NCBI GenBank assembly: GCA_018433835.1
Contig: JAHDQM010000030.1
Coordinates: 1-40,032 of the forward strand
DNA length: 40,032 bases
From: Methanoculleus sp.
GTDB taxonomy: Archaea; Halobacteriota; Methanomicrobia; Methanomicrobiales; Methanoculleaceae
Direction of reading: 5' to 3'
Shown here: positions 15,934 to 24,575 of the stretch, piece after piece
Position numbering within the stretch: the stretch's first letter is position 1
Layout: the number at the start of each line of letters is the position of its first letter
Notes under the pieces: model-generated
Databases searched by the model: none
Told to the model about the DNA's origin: nothing
Seen by the model: only the letters and a program-made list of their open reading frames with translations
Made by a program: the position numbers and the translations under genes

Positions 15934-18033
15934 ATGGCCCGGATCGGCGCAGCACCCGGGGAACGGTCGCACCAGGAAGAAGCTGAAGCCCGGGCAGGCA
16001 CCACGAACCCTCTGCAGGGCGGGAGCACGCCGCTCACCGGAGAGATGGGATCCGATCGCCCTGTCGTTCATACCCCGTCGGGGACCGCGCAGGTGCCCGG
16101 GGAGCCGGTCATGGACGGCTTTTTTCGCCTCTGGAAGAGGACCCGGCAGATCCGTGAGGAGGCTATCCGGGCATTCTGGTTCTGCACGGCCATCTTCGCC
16201 GTCGTTGCCCTCTTCTTCATCCTCTTCTTCCTGATCCAGAACGGTTACCCGATCTTCGAGCAGGTCGGCGTCTCAAACTTCCTTGCCGGCGACGTCTGGA
16301 ACCCGACGGGAGCGGCTCCCGCATACGGCATCTTCCCGCTGATCGTCGGCACGCTCCTCGTTACGCTCGGTGCGATGGCTCTTGCCGTCCCGCTCGGGAT
16401 CGCGGTCGCCGTCTTCATCGCCGAACTTGCGCCGCCCGGGGCTCGCGCGGTCATGAAACCCGCCGTCGAGCTCCTGGCGGGGATACCCTCCGTGGTCTAC
16501 GGGTTCTTCGGTCTCGTCATCCTGACCGACTGGATCCGCGTCTCTTTTAATGTCGCGTCCGGGGAGACCTGGCTTGCCGCCTCCATCCTGCTCGGTATCA
16601 TGGCCCTCCCGACGATCGTCAGCGTCTCGGAGGATGCGATCGGCGCCGTGCCCCGCGGATACCGGGAGGGGTCCCTGGCGCTCGGGGCGACGCACTGGCA
16701 GACGATCGCCGGGGTCGTGGTCCCGGGAGCCCTCTCCGGCATCACCGCCGCGATCATCCTCGGGATGGGACGGGCGATCGGCGAGACGATGGCGGTGATC
16801 ATGGTCGCCGGCAACGCGGGAGTCGTGCCCGAACCGCTCTGGAACGTCCTATCTCCGGTCAGGACGCTCACCGGGACGCTGGGTATCGAGATGGGCGAGG
16901 TCGCCGTCGGCAGCGCTCACTACCACGCGCTCTTCGGGGTCGCGGTCGTACTTCTCGTGATCACCCTCGCGGTCAACCTTTTTGCGCGGGGCATCCTCGC
17001 GCGGGTCAGCGAGCAGCACACGGCGACAGCGGCCCGTGTGGCCCGGAAGAGGGGGTGCGGCACGATAAAGCCTTACGCCTACGCTGTTCTCGGCATCGGC
17101 GCGCTCGGGACCCTTACGGCGGCTACGGATATTCTGGTTGCCGCCGCCGTCGCCGTTGCCCTGTTCGGGGCGGTATACGTCCGGCGCAGGGTCTCTGCAA
17201 AGACCGGACAGAAGATCGCGTTCGGGTTCCTGTATGCGGCCGCCGGCATCGTGCTCTTCGTCCTCGGGGTCATCCTCTTCGATATCGTCTACAACGGTGC
17301 ACCGGCGCTCTCCTGGGAGTTCCTGACCGCTTCGCCGAGCAACCTCGGCCGGGCGGGAGGCATCGGCCCGGCCATCCTCGGGACCCTCTACCTGGTCGGG
17401 GGTGCCATCCTCTTCGCCCTCCCAATCGGCGTCGGCGCCGCCATCTACCTGCACGAGTACACCCGGGAAGGGCGCATCACCGAGATCATCAGGGCCGGCG
17501 TCGACCTCCTGGGCGGCACGCCGTCCATCGTCTTCGGCCTCTTCGGGTTTGCGTTCCTGGTGCTCTACCTTAATCTCGGGGTGTCTCTCCTTGCCGGTCA
17601 GATCACGCTGGGGCTGATGATCCTCCCCACCATCATCCGGACGACCGAAGAGGCGTTGAAGAGCGTGCCGGACAGCGTCAGGGAGGGAAGCCTCGCTCTC
17701 GGTGCGACGCCCTGGCAGACCATACGGCAGGTCGTGCTCCCGCCGGCGGTGCCGGGAATCCTGACCGGAACGATCCTCGGCATCGGGCGGGCCGCCGGGG
17801 AGACTGCGCCGATACTCTTCACCGCAGTCGTATTCTCCCGGCGGTTCCTCCCCACATCGGTGACGGAACCGGTGATGGCGCTTCCCTACCACCTCTTCAT
17901 CCTGGCGACCAACGTCCCCGGGGCACGAGAGAACCAGTACGGAACGGCACTGGTGCTTCTCGTGCTGGTGGCGGCCATCTATCTGGTCGCGATTGTCATC
18001 CGGACACGTTACCAGAGATCAATTCAGTGGTGA
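15934..18033 (+). CDS. Fused phosphate ABC permease PstC-PstA
   Basis: One continuous 699-codon frame encodes two permeases of the phosphate importer. The first half (about 65-370) matches PstC, with membrane helices and the ATPase-contact loop E-G-S-L-A-L-G-A-T-H at about 242. The second half (about 430-695) matches PstA, with E-G-S-L-A-L-G-A-T-P at about 585 and G-R-A-A-G-E-T-A-P. Usually these are separate proteins. The ATG at 15934 gives a 59-residue hydrophilic head lacking a clear ribosome-binding site; ATG 16111 (M-D-G-F-F-R-L-W), with GGGGAG upstream, is an equally good start. No PstS binding protein precedes it in this window. pstB follows 6 bases after the stop. Confidence 0.9.
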   Translation: MARIGAAPGERSHQEEAEARAGTTNPLQGGSTPLTGEMGSDRPVVHTPSGTAQVPGEPVMDGFFRLWKRTRQIREEAIRAFWFCTAIFAVVALFFILFFLIQNGYPIFEQVGVSNFLAGDVWNPTGAAPAYGIFPLIVGTLLVTLGAMALAVPLGIAVAVFIAELAPPGARAVMKPAVELLAGIPSVVYGFFGLVILTDWIRVSFNVASGETWLAASILLGIMALPTIVSVSEDAIGAVPRGYREGSLALGATHWQTIAGVVVPGALSGITAAIILGMGRAIGETMAVIMVAGNAGVVPEPLWNVLSPVRTLTGTLGIEMGEVAVGSAHYHALFGVAVVLLVITLAVNLFARGILARVSEQHTATAARVARKRGCGTIKPYAYAVLGIGALGTLTAATDILVAAAVAVALFGAVYVRRRVSAKTGQKIAFGFLYAAAGIVLFVLGVILFDIVYNGAPALSWEFLTASPSNLGRAGGIGPAILGTLYLVGGAILFALPIGVGAAIYLHEYTREGRITEIIRAGVDLLGGTPSIVFGLFGFAFLVLYLNLGVSLLAGQITLGLMILPTIIRTTEEALKSVPDSVREGSLALGATPWQTIRQVVLPPAVPGILTGTILGIGRAAGETAPILFTAVVFSRRFLPTSVTEPVMALPYHLFILATNVPGARENQYGTALVLLVLVAAIYLVAIVIRTRYQRSIQW

Positions 18034-18039
18034 CCCACA

Positions 18040-18804
<765 letters not shown>

Positions 18805-18811
18805 GATATCC

Positions 18812-19462
18812 ATGACGGACAAATTTCACGAGGAACTCAAAGCCCTCAAGGACCTGGTCCGGGAGCAGGGGGCGTTCGCCTCCGGCATGCTCTCCGACTC
18901 GATGATCGCCCTGCAGAACCGGGATCCCGGGCTTGCCGCGCGCGTGTATGCCCGGAGGGTGGAGCTCGCTGATAAAAGCCATGCTATCGAAGAGGCGGCG
19001 CTCCGCCTCATCGCGCTCTACCAGCCCATGGCACGCGATCTCCGATCCATCGTCTGTGCGCTCCGGATGAACTTCGCGCTCTACCGCATCGGCCGGTACG
19101 GGAAAGATATCGCGCAGCTTGCGGAAGAGCTTTCCGGGGAACCGCATCTCGGGAACCTGATGAGCCTGCCGCACATGGAGGATCTTGTCAGCGCCATGAT
19201 CGCCGATGCCCTCAAAGCCTACTGGATCGAGGGGATCGAACCTATCGCGGGTATGTCGCACAGGGACGACGTCGTGGACAACCTCAGGTACACCATCTTC
19301 CGGGAGAGCCTCACGCACATGATGGAGGACCCGCGCAACATCCCCCGGTGTATCGACTACGTGATGATCGCACGCTACCTGGAGCGCTGTGCCGATCACG
19401 CCTGCGATATCGCCGAGCAGGTCTGCTACATGGTCACCGGCGAGCGGGTGGAAGTAAAGTGA
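18812..19462 (+). CDS. phoU: Phosphate transport system regulator PhoU
   Basis: The 216-residue helical protein contains two PhoU bundles, each with the metal-binding signature: R-Y-G-K-D-I-A-Q in the first and Y-L-E-R-C-A-D-H-A-C-D-I-A-E in the second. PhoU dampens phosphate uptake through the Pst system. It lacks the AbrB head of its larger relative at 14788-15795, so the locus carries two kinds of PhoU, one probably acting on the transporter and one on DNA (inference). It ends 22 bases before the convergent DUF389 gene. Confidence 0.94.
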   Translation: MTDKFHEELKALKDLVREQGAFASGMLSDSMIALQNRDPGLAARVYARRVELADKSHAIEEAALRLIALYQPMARDLRSIVCALRMNFALYRIGRYGKDIAQLAEELSGEPHLGNLMSLPHMEDLVSAMIADALKAYWIEGIEPIAGMSHRDDVVDNLRYTIFRESLTHMMEDPRNIPRCIDYVMIARYLERCADHACDIAEQVCYMVTGERVEVK

Positions 19463-19484
19463 CGCCGCGGCATCGCCGCTACAT

Positions 19485-20453
19485 CTACATGAGCGCTGTG
19501 AGCCAGAGGAGCAGGGCGAAGAGCAGCACGATCAGAACGACCGACCATTTCAGGTATCGTTTTGCGATGGCCTGGTCGCGGGTACCCCGGGGCTCGATCT
19601 TCAGCACGGTCACGGCGACGAGCGCGCCCGCTATCAGCCCGACGATCTGCCCGGCCACCAGCAGCGTAGTGGAGATCAGGCTCATTGGCTGGAGCACCAG
19701 GACGAGGCCGGTCACCACCGTCGGCGGGATGATGGCGGCAGCGATGGCGACGCCGGCGATCACCTCAGAAGTGCCCCGGTTGAACGCCAGCACCGCTGCG
19801 AACCCGAGGAGCACAGCCATCAGCGTGTAGATGGGGTTCACCACGATCCGTGAGGTGATCTCGCCGGTCAGTGTGAGCGGTATGACGATATTGATGAGAA
19901 AGGTGGCGACGGCGGAGAGGACGAAGACACCCAGGAGCAGCGCCGCCAGCACGCCGAGGCAGCGCAGGGCGTTCTGGGTGCTGCCGAGAGCAGCATAGAC
20001 GGCGAACCCGTAGATCGGGCCCATGATCGGGGAGAGGAGCATCGCCCCGATGATGATCACCGGGTTGTCGAGGAGCAGGCCGGAGAGAGCCACCAGTCCG
20101 GCGATGGACGTCAACGCAAGTTTTTCGAGATCGAGGTCTCTATAGTCCTTAACAGTGTCGAGCAGTTTTTCGACCGGTGTCTTCTCTTTCTTTTCCTCGG
20201 TCTTCTTCTCGGCACGTTTCAGGAGCGACGAGATCACGAACTCCGGTGTCGATACCTCGATCATGTTCTCGTTGTACCGCAGGTCCAGTACGGCCTGGAT
20301 CTTCTCGATCAGCTCGTCGAGGTTCTCGTCCGGCGTGTATATGGTGATCTCGTAGATGTCCTGCACGAGCGATATCGTGTAATGGAGGTCTTCAAGGGCC
20401 TCTTCTACCTTTTCATGTCCATCTTCCCGGACGTGTACAACGATCTTTTTCAT
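19485..20453 (-). CDS. DUF389/TIGR00341-family membrane protein
   Basis: The 322-residue protein starts with a ferredoxin-like cytoplasmic domain (1-80, M-K-K-I-V-V-H-V), then a lysine/glutamate-rich helix (98-112), then about six membrane helices. The helical part has the family's L-L-S-P-I-M-G-P-I-Y-G and A-A-I-I-P-P-T-V-V-T-G blocks. TIGR00341 proteins are found in archaea and bacteria with no agreed function; transport or mechanosensing have been guessed. The start ATG at 20453 is the first in frame. It stands alone, next to a long non-coding stretch. Confidence 0.88.
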   Translation of the reverse strand: MKKIVVHVREDGHEKVEEALEDLHYTISLVQDIYEITIYTPDENLDELIEKIQAVLDLRYNENMIEVSTPEFVISSLLKRAEKKTEEKKEKTPVEKLLDTVKDYRDLDLEKLALTSIAGLVALSGLLLDNPVIIIGAMLLSPIMGPIYGFAVYAALGSTQNALRCLGVLAALLLGVFVLSAVATFLINIVIPLTLTGEITSRIVVNPIYTLMAVLLGFAAVLAFNRGTSEVIAGVAIAAAIIPPTVVTGLVLVLQPMSLISTTLLVAGQIVGLIAGALVAVTVLKIEPRGTRDQAIAKRYLKWSVVLIVLLFALLLWLTALM

Positions 20454-21176
20454 GATCCGCTGGTCTGCATATTTCCGGAGGGTGCGAACCTCTGATCGGG
20501 CACTACCCGGTCAGCCGGTCGATCCTCTATTCGACGACTCTGTGACTCTCGATACACTCCCCGCCGCTCGCGGGCTCTCCCTGGGTTCTCACCCCGCGAA
20601 CCCGCGGAAGCAGTGCTCCATGGCGCGGCAGCGCGGGCGCTCCGGGGTGGAAAAATATCTGCACGGCAGGCCCCGTCCCGCCATCTACGGCGGTTTCGTC
20701 GTCCACGGGCCCGACTCCGGCAACAGTACTGTCCACGGGCAATGTAATGACGGCAGATGAATTTAAGGTATCCCGGACACGTGGGAGAGAAGCGATGATT
20801 CGGCACCGATCCCTCCGACGGGAGGCAGGGGAGGACCGCCATGCTGCCGGACCGTAGCGGACGGTGTGGGCGAAGGCTCTGCGTCGCAGAAACCTGCCTC
20901 CCGGTCGGACAGGATGCCTGAAAGAAATGCGGTTTCACACCCGCGGTGCACATGCTCGCAAGTCGAAAACGCTTCGCGTTTTCTCCTGCTCCGGCCCTTC
21001 GGCCCGTCGCATTTAGAGAGAAGAGGATACACCAAAAAGACGACGTCAAGGGGGGAAGTGTCTTATGTGGATCCAAATCTCTCTGGGGCTATTTAGTCCA
21101 CATTGATATTTAATGATTTCCATTTATTAAAAAGTAGAAAATAAAGGTTTTGGCCGGTTGCCCGGGAGTTTACGGA
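20454..21176. other. 723-base stretch without a recognisable gene
   Basis: Frames on both strands here have no recognisable family and unlikely composition, so I call no gene. The stretch holds a hairpin element at 20940-21010, a repeated GTCCACGGGC word (20700 and 20731), and an AT-rich tail (21100-21155) that may hold transcription stop signals for the rhodanese gene. Confidence 0.55.
20950..21012. repeat. Short-loop hairpin element, member D of the dispersed family
   Basis: GAAAACGC-TTC-GCGTTTTC (20965-20983) is a perfect 8-bp stem with a three-base loop, followed by GGCC-CTTC-GGCC. The flank TCGCAAGTC before the stem and TCC after it also flank the AAGACC-TTC-GGTCTT hairpin at 22474-22488, which links this site to the larger element there. 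Confidence 0.5.
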
Positions 21177-22139
21177 TTACCGTGCAGGAGCCGCCTCTGC
21201 TTTGCGTTCTCTGGGTTCCGGCCCCTCTACGACCGGGTTATCCGGATGCGTGACCCATTCGGTGAACGATCCCTCGTAAATCCTGACGTTGGGGTAGAGG
21301 TAGAACCACTTTAAGAGGATGAACTCGTTTGTGGCTTCCCGGCCGGTCCCGCACGAGCAGATGACGGTCTTGCTCCGGTCGACGCCGTGATCCTCCAGGA
21401 TAATGTCGAGTTCGTCGTTCGATTTGAGCCGTGCCGGGTTCCCCGTGTCCATCAGGCTTTTCCAGGGCAGGTTGACGGCACCGGGGATATGCCCGGCCTT
21501 CCGCCAGGGTCCCTTTCCTTCGTATACCTTTGCCGGACGTGCGTCGAGCACGATCACATCGTCGTTGTCCTTGATCCGCCGAAACTCCTCGTACCCGATG
21601 GGGTATTCGTCGCGAACCTCGACGGTGAAGCTGGACGGCTCGACCGCAGGGTAGTCCTGCGAGAGTTCCCGCCCCTCGTTCTTCCATGTGTCAAGCCCTC
21701 CGTCGAGGACGTATACGGCGTTGTGGCCGTATTTCGCCAGGGTATAGGCCATCATCGTCTGCTCGAGCCCGTCGCCCGCGCCGGAGAACGCGCCTTTGGC
21801 GGTGTAGACGACGACCGGGGAGTCGGGCATAAGACCTGCACGCCGGAACGACTCCTGCAGGCAGGCGTTCGGGCTGTACGACCCCGGGAAACCGCGGTTG
21901 GATACCCGCAGGACGCCTTCCGTCAGGTAGACGGCACCGGGGATATGCTCCTGGATGTAGTCGTGAATGTTCGGCTGGACGTCGATGACCCTCAGGTTGG
22001 CATCGTTCAAGTGGTCGGCGAGCCAGTCCGGGGTCACGAGTTTGACCTTCCCGTCACCCCGGGGATACGGGACATTCTCCCGGTCGCTTCGCGTCTGCAG
22101 GCGCTCCATGCCGCCGGGGGTGAACATCTTCTCTTCCAT
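21177..22139 (-). CDS. Two-domain rhodanese-type sulfurtransferase
   Basis: The 320-residue protein has two rhodanese modules. The N-terminal one (about 32-160, V-I-D-V-Q-P...H-I-P-G-A-V) lacks the nucleophile: its loop is V-Y-T-A-K-G. The C-terminal one (175-305, V-L-D-A-R-P...H-I-P-G-A-V-N-L-P) has the active loop C-S-C-G-T-G-R-E, with Cys263 the likely persulfide carrier and Cys261 beside it. This matches thiosulfate/3-mercaptopyruvate sulfurtransferases. The start is set at ATG 22139 because GAGGTGA lies about 6 bases before it; ATG 22145 overlaps that site. A TATA box (GGTATATGTGG, 22207-22217) lies upstream. Confidence 0.9.
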   Translation of the reverse strand: MEEKMFTPGGMERLQTRSDRENVPYPRGDGKVKLVTPDWLADHLNDANLRVIDVQPNIHDYIQEHIPGAVYLTEGVLRVSNRGFPGSYSPNACLQESFRRAGLMPDSPVVVYTAKGAFSGAGDGLEQTMMAYTLAKYGHNAVYVLDGGLDTWKNEGRELSQDYPAVEPSSFTVEVRDEYPIGYEEFRRIKDNDDVIVLDARPAKVYEGKGPWRKAGHIPGAVNLPWKSLMDTGNPARLKSNDELDIILEDHGVDRSKTVICSCGTGREATNEFILLKWFYLYPNVRIYEGSFTEWVTHPDNPVVEGPEPRERKAEAAPAR

Positions 22140-22398
22140 TCCCATCACCTCATACTGATATTCCCACCGGGAAGCCGGTGAGCCCGGCCTCACTGCAGGC
22201 TTGAGACCACATATACCTTGTGCACGATCCGGTGGAGGGCGCGGGGGTGGGGGCGGGGGTTGTGGCGTTTCGGCAGTGCATGCGCTAAAGCGGCGAGCCC
22301 TGGAGGCTGGCGCGCGGGTTCTGTAATTGCCGGTGGCGGGGGTTTGGGGTGTGCGAAGATGCCTCTTACGGACGATTCTTCTTCACTATGTCGCAAAG
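22140..22398. other. Promoter region of the rhodanese gene and G-rich non-coding DNA
   Basis: The first part carries the rhodanese leader and its TATA box (22207-22217, minus strand). From 22230 to 22360 the plus strand is rich in G-runs (such as CGGGGGTGGGGGCGGGGG), which could form quadruplexes. No gene is supported. Confidence 0.5.
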
Positions 22399-22753
22399 CC
22401 CGTGCACGGATTTCGAGGGGATCTCGCACCTTGACGGTGCTCATGCTCCGGGCGTCCCGTCCATCGCAAGTCCAAGACCTTCGGTCTTCTCCAGCGATGT
22501 CCCGGAGGGGCATCGCCTATCGCCATGACTGCCCCCGCCCCCGTGGGGCGGGGAACGACTGCTGGAACAGCAGGAGTTTGAGCACTGCAGGTGTGTTTGA
22601 GGAGGCCGAAGGCCGGGCGGGGTGGGGGCAACAGTTCTCAGATCCGAATCTTGAGCACCTGAGGTGCGAGCTGGAGACAGGGGAGGGGGGCGTGCCCCCC
22701 TCCCCGTCAGCCCCACCCCCAGTGGCGATACCCACTGAAAATCCGTGCACGGG
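22399..22753. repeat. Hairpin-rich non-coding element A bounded by 15-bp inverted repeats
   Basis: CCCGTGCACGGATTT (22399-22413) and AAATCCGTGCACGGG (22739-22753) are perfect inverted repeats enclosing 325 bases. Inside are hairpins with tiny loops: GCACC/GGTGC (22426-22440), AAGACC-TTC-GGTCTT (22474-22488), CCCCGCCCC-CGT-GGGGCGGGG (22532-22552), GCACC-TGA-GGTGC (22655-22667) and a 12-bp stem of G- and C-runs (22680-22705). Read on the minus strand, the right end has the same order (GTGCACGGATTT, TATCGCC, GGGGGTGGGG) as the element at 35415. No coding sequence is evident. Confidence 0.7.
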
Positions 22754-22917
22754 ACTTGAGATGTCCCAAAATGTGGCCGGAGGAGCGTGAGCACTGAAGG
22801 TATGAGTTGATCTACCTCAATCATCGGTCAAATGTGCCACCGAAAAAGCGCCCCCTCGCAGACGCCCACCATGGCCGCAAAGCCCCGTGGCTTCCGGAGA
22901 GACCCGGGGTGTAGGCC

Positions 22918-23592
22918 TCAATCCCCGGAACTCTCCGGACCAACCTCGATGCTCTCCCCCGGCGAGAGCACCGCGACCCGGATCGACGTCGTCCGCTCGA
23001 TAGCCTGCTTGAAGTTCTCCACGTTCTGCCGGATGGCGGGGAACGTATCGTAGTGCATCGGGATCACCAGCCGCGCGCCGATGTACCGGGCTGCGATCAT
23101 CGCCTCGTCGGGTCCCATCGTGAAGCACCCACCGACGGGGAGGAGCGCAACGTCCGGCCTGTAGAGGTCCCGGATGAGTTGCATGTCGGAGAAGAGCGCC
23201 GTATCGCCTGCATGGTAGACGCTGAGGCCGTCCATCGTGATGACGAACCCGGCGGCAACGCCGCCGTAGAAGCCCATGCCCTCGTCCTCCAGCCACGACG
23301 AGTGGAGCGCCGGCGTCATCGTGAACCGGACGCCGTCGACGGTGATGGTGCCGCCGATGTTCATCGGTTCGGCAGGAACGCCCTTTGCTTTTAGGTACTT
23401 CGCCACCTCGTTGACGGCGACCGTCTTCTTCAACAAACGGGCAGCAATGCCCAGGTGGTCCGCATGGGCGTGCGTCACGGCAACGATATCGGGCTCCGCA
23501 GGGAGCGAGCCCTCCGGGATGAAAGGATCGATGAGGATCGTCCGCGATCCGACAAGCGAGAAACATGCGTGGCCAAGCCAGGTCAACCTCAT
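22918..23592 (-). CDS. UPF0173 metal-dependent hydrolase (metallo-beta-lactamase fold)
   Basis: The 224-residue protein opens M-R-L-T-W-L-G-H-A-C and has the metal-binding H-A-H-A-D-H (41-46), a second His in P-A-L-H-S-S, the Asp of H-A-G-D-T-A, and a final P-M-H-Y-D-T-F-P block. These are the ordered motifs of UPF0173 proteins, small metallo-beta-lactamase-fold hydrolases whose natural substrate is unknown. The ATG at 23592 directly begins the conserved strand; no strong ribosome-binding site is seen. The gene shares its strand with the HTH gene upstream (64 bases apart). Confidence 0.92.
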   Translation of the reverse strand: MRLTWLGHACFSLVGSRTILIDPFIPEGSLPAEPDIVAVTHAHADHLGIAARLLKKTVAVNEVAKYLKAKGVPAEPMNIGGTITVDGVRFTMTPALHSSWLEDEGMGFYGGVAAGFVITMDGLSVYHAGDTALFSDMQLIRDLYRPDVALLPVGGCFTMGPDEAMIAARYIGARLVIPMHYDTFPAIRQNVENFKQAIERTTSIRVAVLSPGESIEVGPESSGD

Positions 23593-23656
23593 GGAGAAGA
23601 GATCGATTCTCGATACTAAAAAATGTTCAGTGGGGTTACAGAGGATGGACCGGGGT

Positions 23657-24265
23657 TCAGAACTCCCCCATGTCGATCGCTTCGGTGATGTCGATCGCCT
23701 CGCTAAGGCCGTCGTTCGCGACACCGCGCGTCATCATCTCGGAGAGATCGCGGTCTTCCATCACATCCCTGATCCGTTCCAGGTACGGGTCGAGAGTGGC
23801 GTCCCTCTGCTGCTCGATCACATGGCGGTACTCACGAAGCGTCGAGGGGCTCACGTCGAGTTCCTCGCTGATCTCCTTCATGGTCTTCCCCGAATCAAGA
23901 AGATCCGACATCGCCCCCTGGTCGAACGGCATCTTGAAGTCGAGTTCCCTGAAGAGTTTGAGGCGGACCCGGGCACGTGCCACGGTCTTGCTCAGCTTCT
24001 CATCGCCGAGCGCCCTCGCAATCTCGGTGTCGTTTTTGCCGTCGTAATACGCGACCACGAGTTTTGCAAGCTGCCGTGGGGCGAGTTTGGTCTTGAAGTA
24101 CCCCTGATCGAGGACCTCCCGCATGATCAGGGCAATCTCGCGCTCAACAGCGTCGCGATCCCGAAGCGTACCGTGGACCTTTCTCATCGGTTCAACGATC
24201 GTCTTCTTGTTCGTGATGGTCGTGAACAGCTCAAGTAGCTGCTGCTTGCGGGTATCTTCTGCCAT
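23657..24265 (-). CDS. HTH protein resembling conditioned-medium-induced protein 4 (Cmi4)
   Basis: The 202-residue soluble protein has two helix-turn-helix segments: one at about 75-110 (L-V-V-A-Y-Y-D-G-K-N-D-T-E-I-A-R-A-L-G) and one at about 125-150 (K-T-M-K-E-I-S-E-E-L-D-V-S-P-S-T-L-R-E-Y). The order and the R-A-R-V-R-L-K-L-F-R link recall the haloarchaeal Cmi4 family, whose role is unknown. The tail is acidic and carries I-D-I-T-E-A-I-D. The start is ATG 24265 (M-A-E-D-T-R-K); upstream in-frame ATG lies too near the TATA box. Sigma-like regulation is a possibility but not shown. Confidence 0.72.
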   Translation of the reverse strand: MAEDTRKQQLLELFTTITNKKTIVEPMRKVHGTLRDRDAVEREIALIMREVLDQGYFKTKLAPRQLAKLVVAYYDGKNDTEIARALGDEKLSKTVARARVRLKLFRELDFKMPFDQGAMSDLLDSGKTMKEISEELDVSPSTLREYRHVIEQQRDATLDPYLERIRDVMEDRDLSEMMTRGVANDGLSEAIDITEAIDMGEF

Positions 24266-24328
24266 GTCCGTCTCTCTCTGTTCTGCATTCCACCGTCTGG
24301 TTCTGAGGGTCACCCATGATGACCTCGG

Positions 24329-24337
24329 ATATATATA
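24329..24337 (-). promoter_or_regulatory. TATA box of the Cmi4-like gene
   Basis: ATATATATA on the minus strand is centred about 68 bases before ATG 24265, leaving a leader of about 40 bases. The remaining divergent region to 24575 is AT-rich and contains a TTAATAG (24541-24547) that could serve glyS. Confidence 0.5.
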
Positions 24338-24575
24338 CTTTATCCCCCAACCGGGGCGTAACGTTCCCTACATTACAACCGCTAACATTTAAAGCTTACC
24401 ATATAATCCGTCGAAACAGAAAGATCATTTTCGCGGATGTAACCATATCTTCCGGGATATTACCCTCCGTGGAAAAAATAACTCCTCATTCAGCCCCTTT
24501 TCCGATGAATTTTGATCTCGCGCGAGGTGAGGACCATTCTTTAATAGCACCGGCGCTCAAGTGTACTGCAAGACT

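Noticed and set aside
20450..21076. Possible 208-codon gene upstream of the DUF389 gene
   Set aside because: No family, unlikely amino acid composition and no ribosome-binding site; treated as non-coding.
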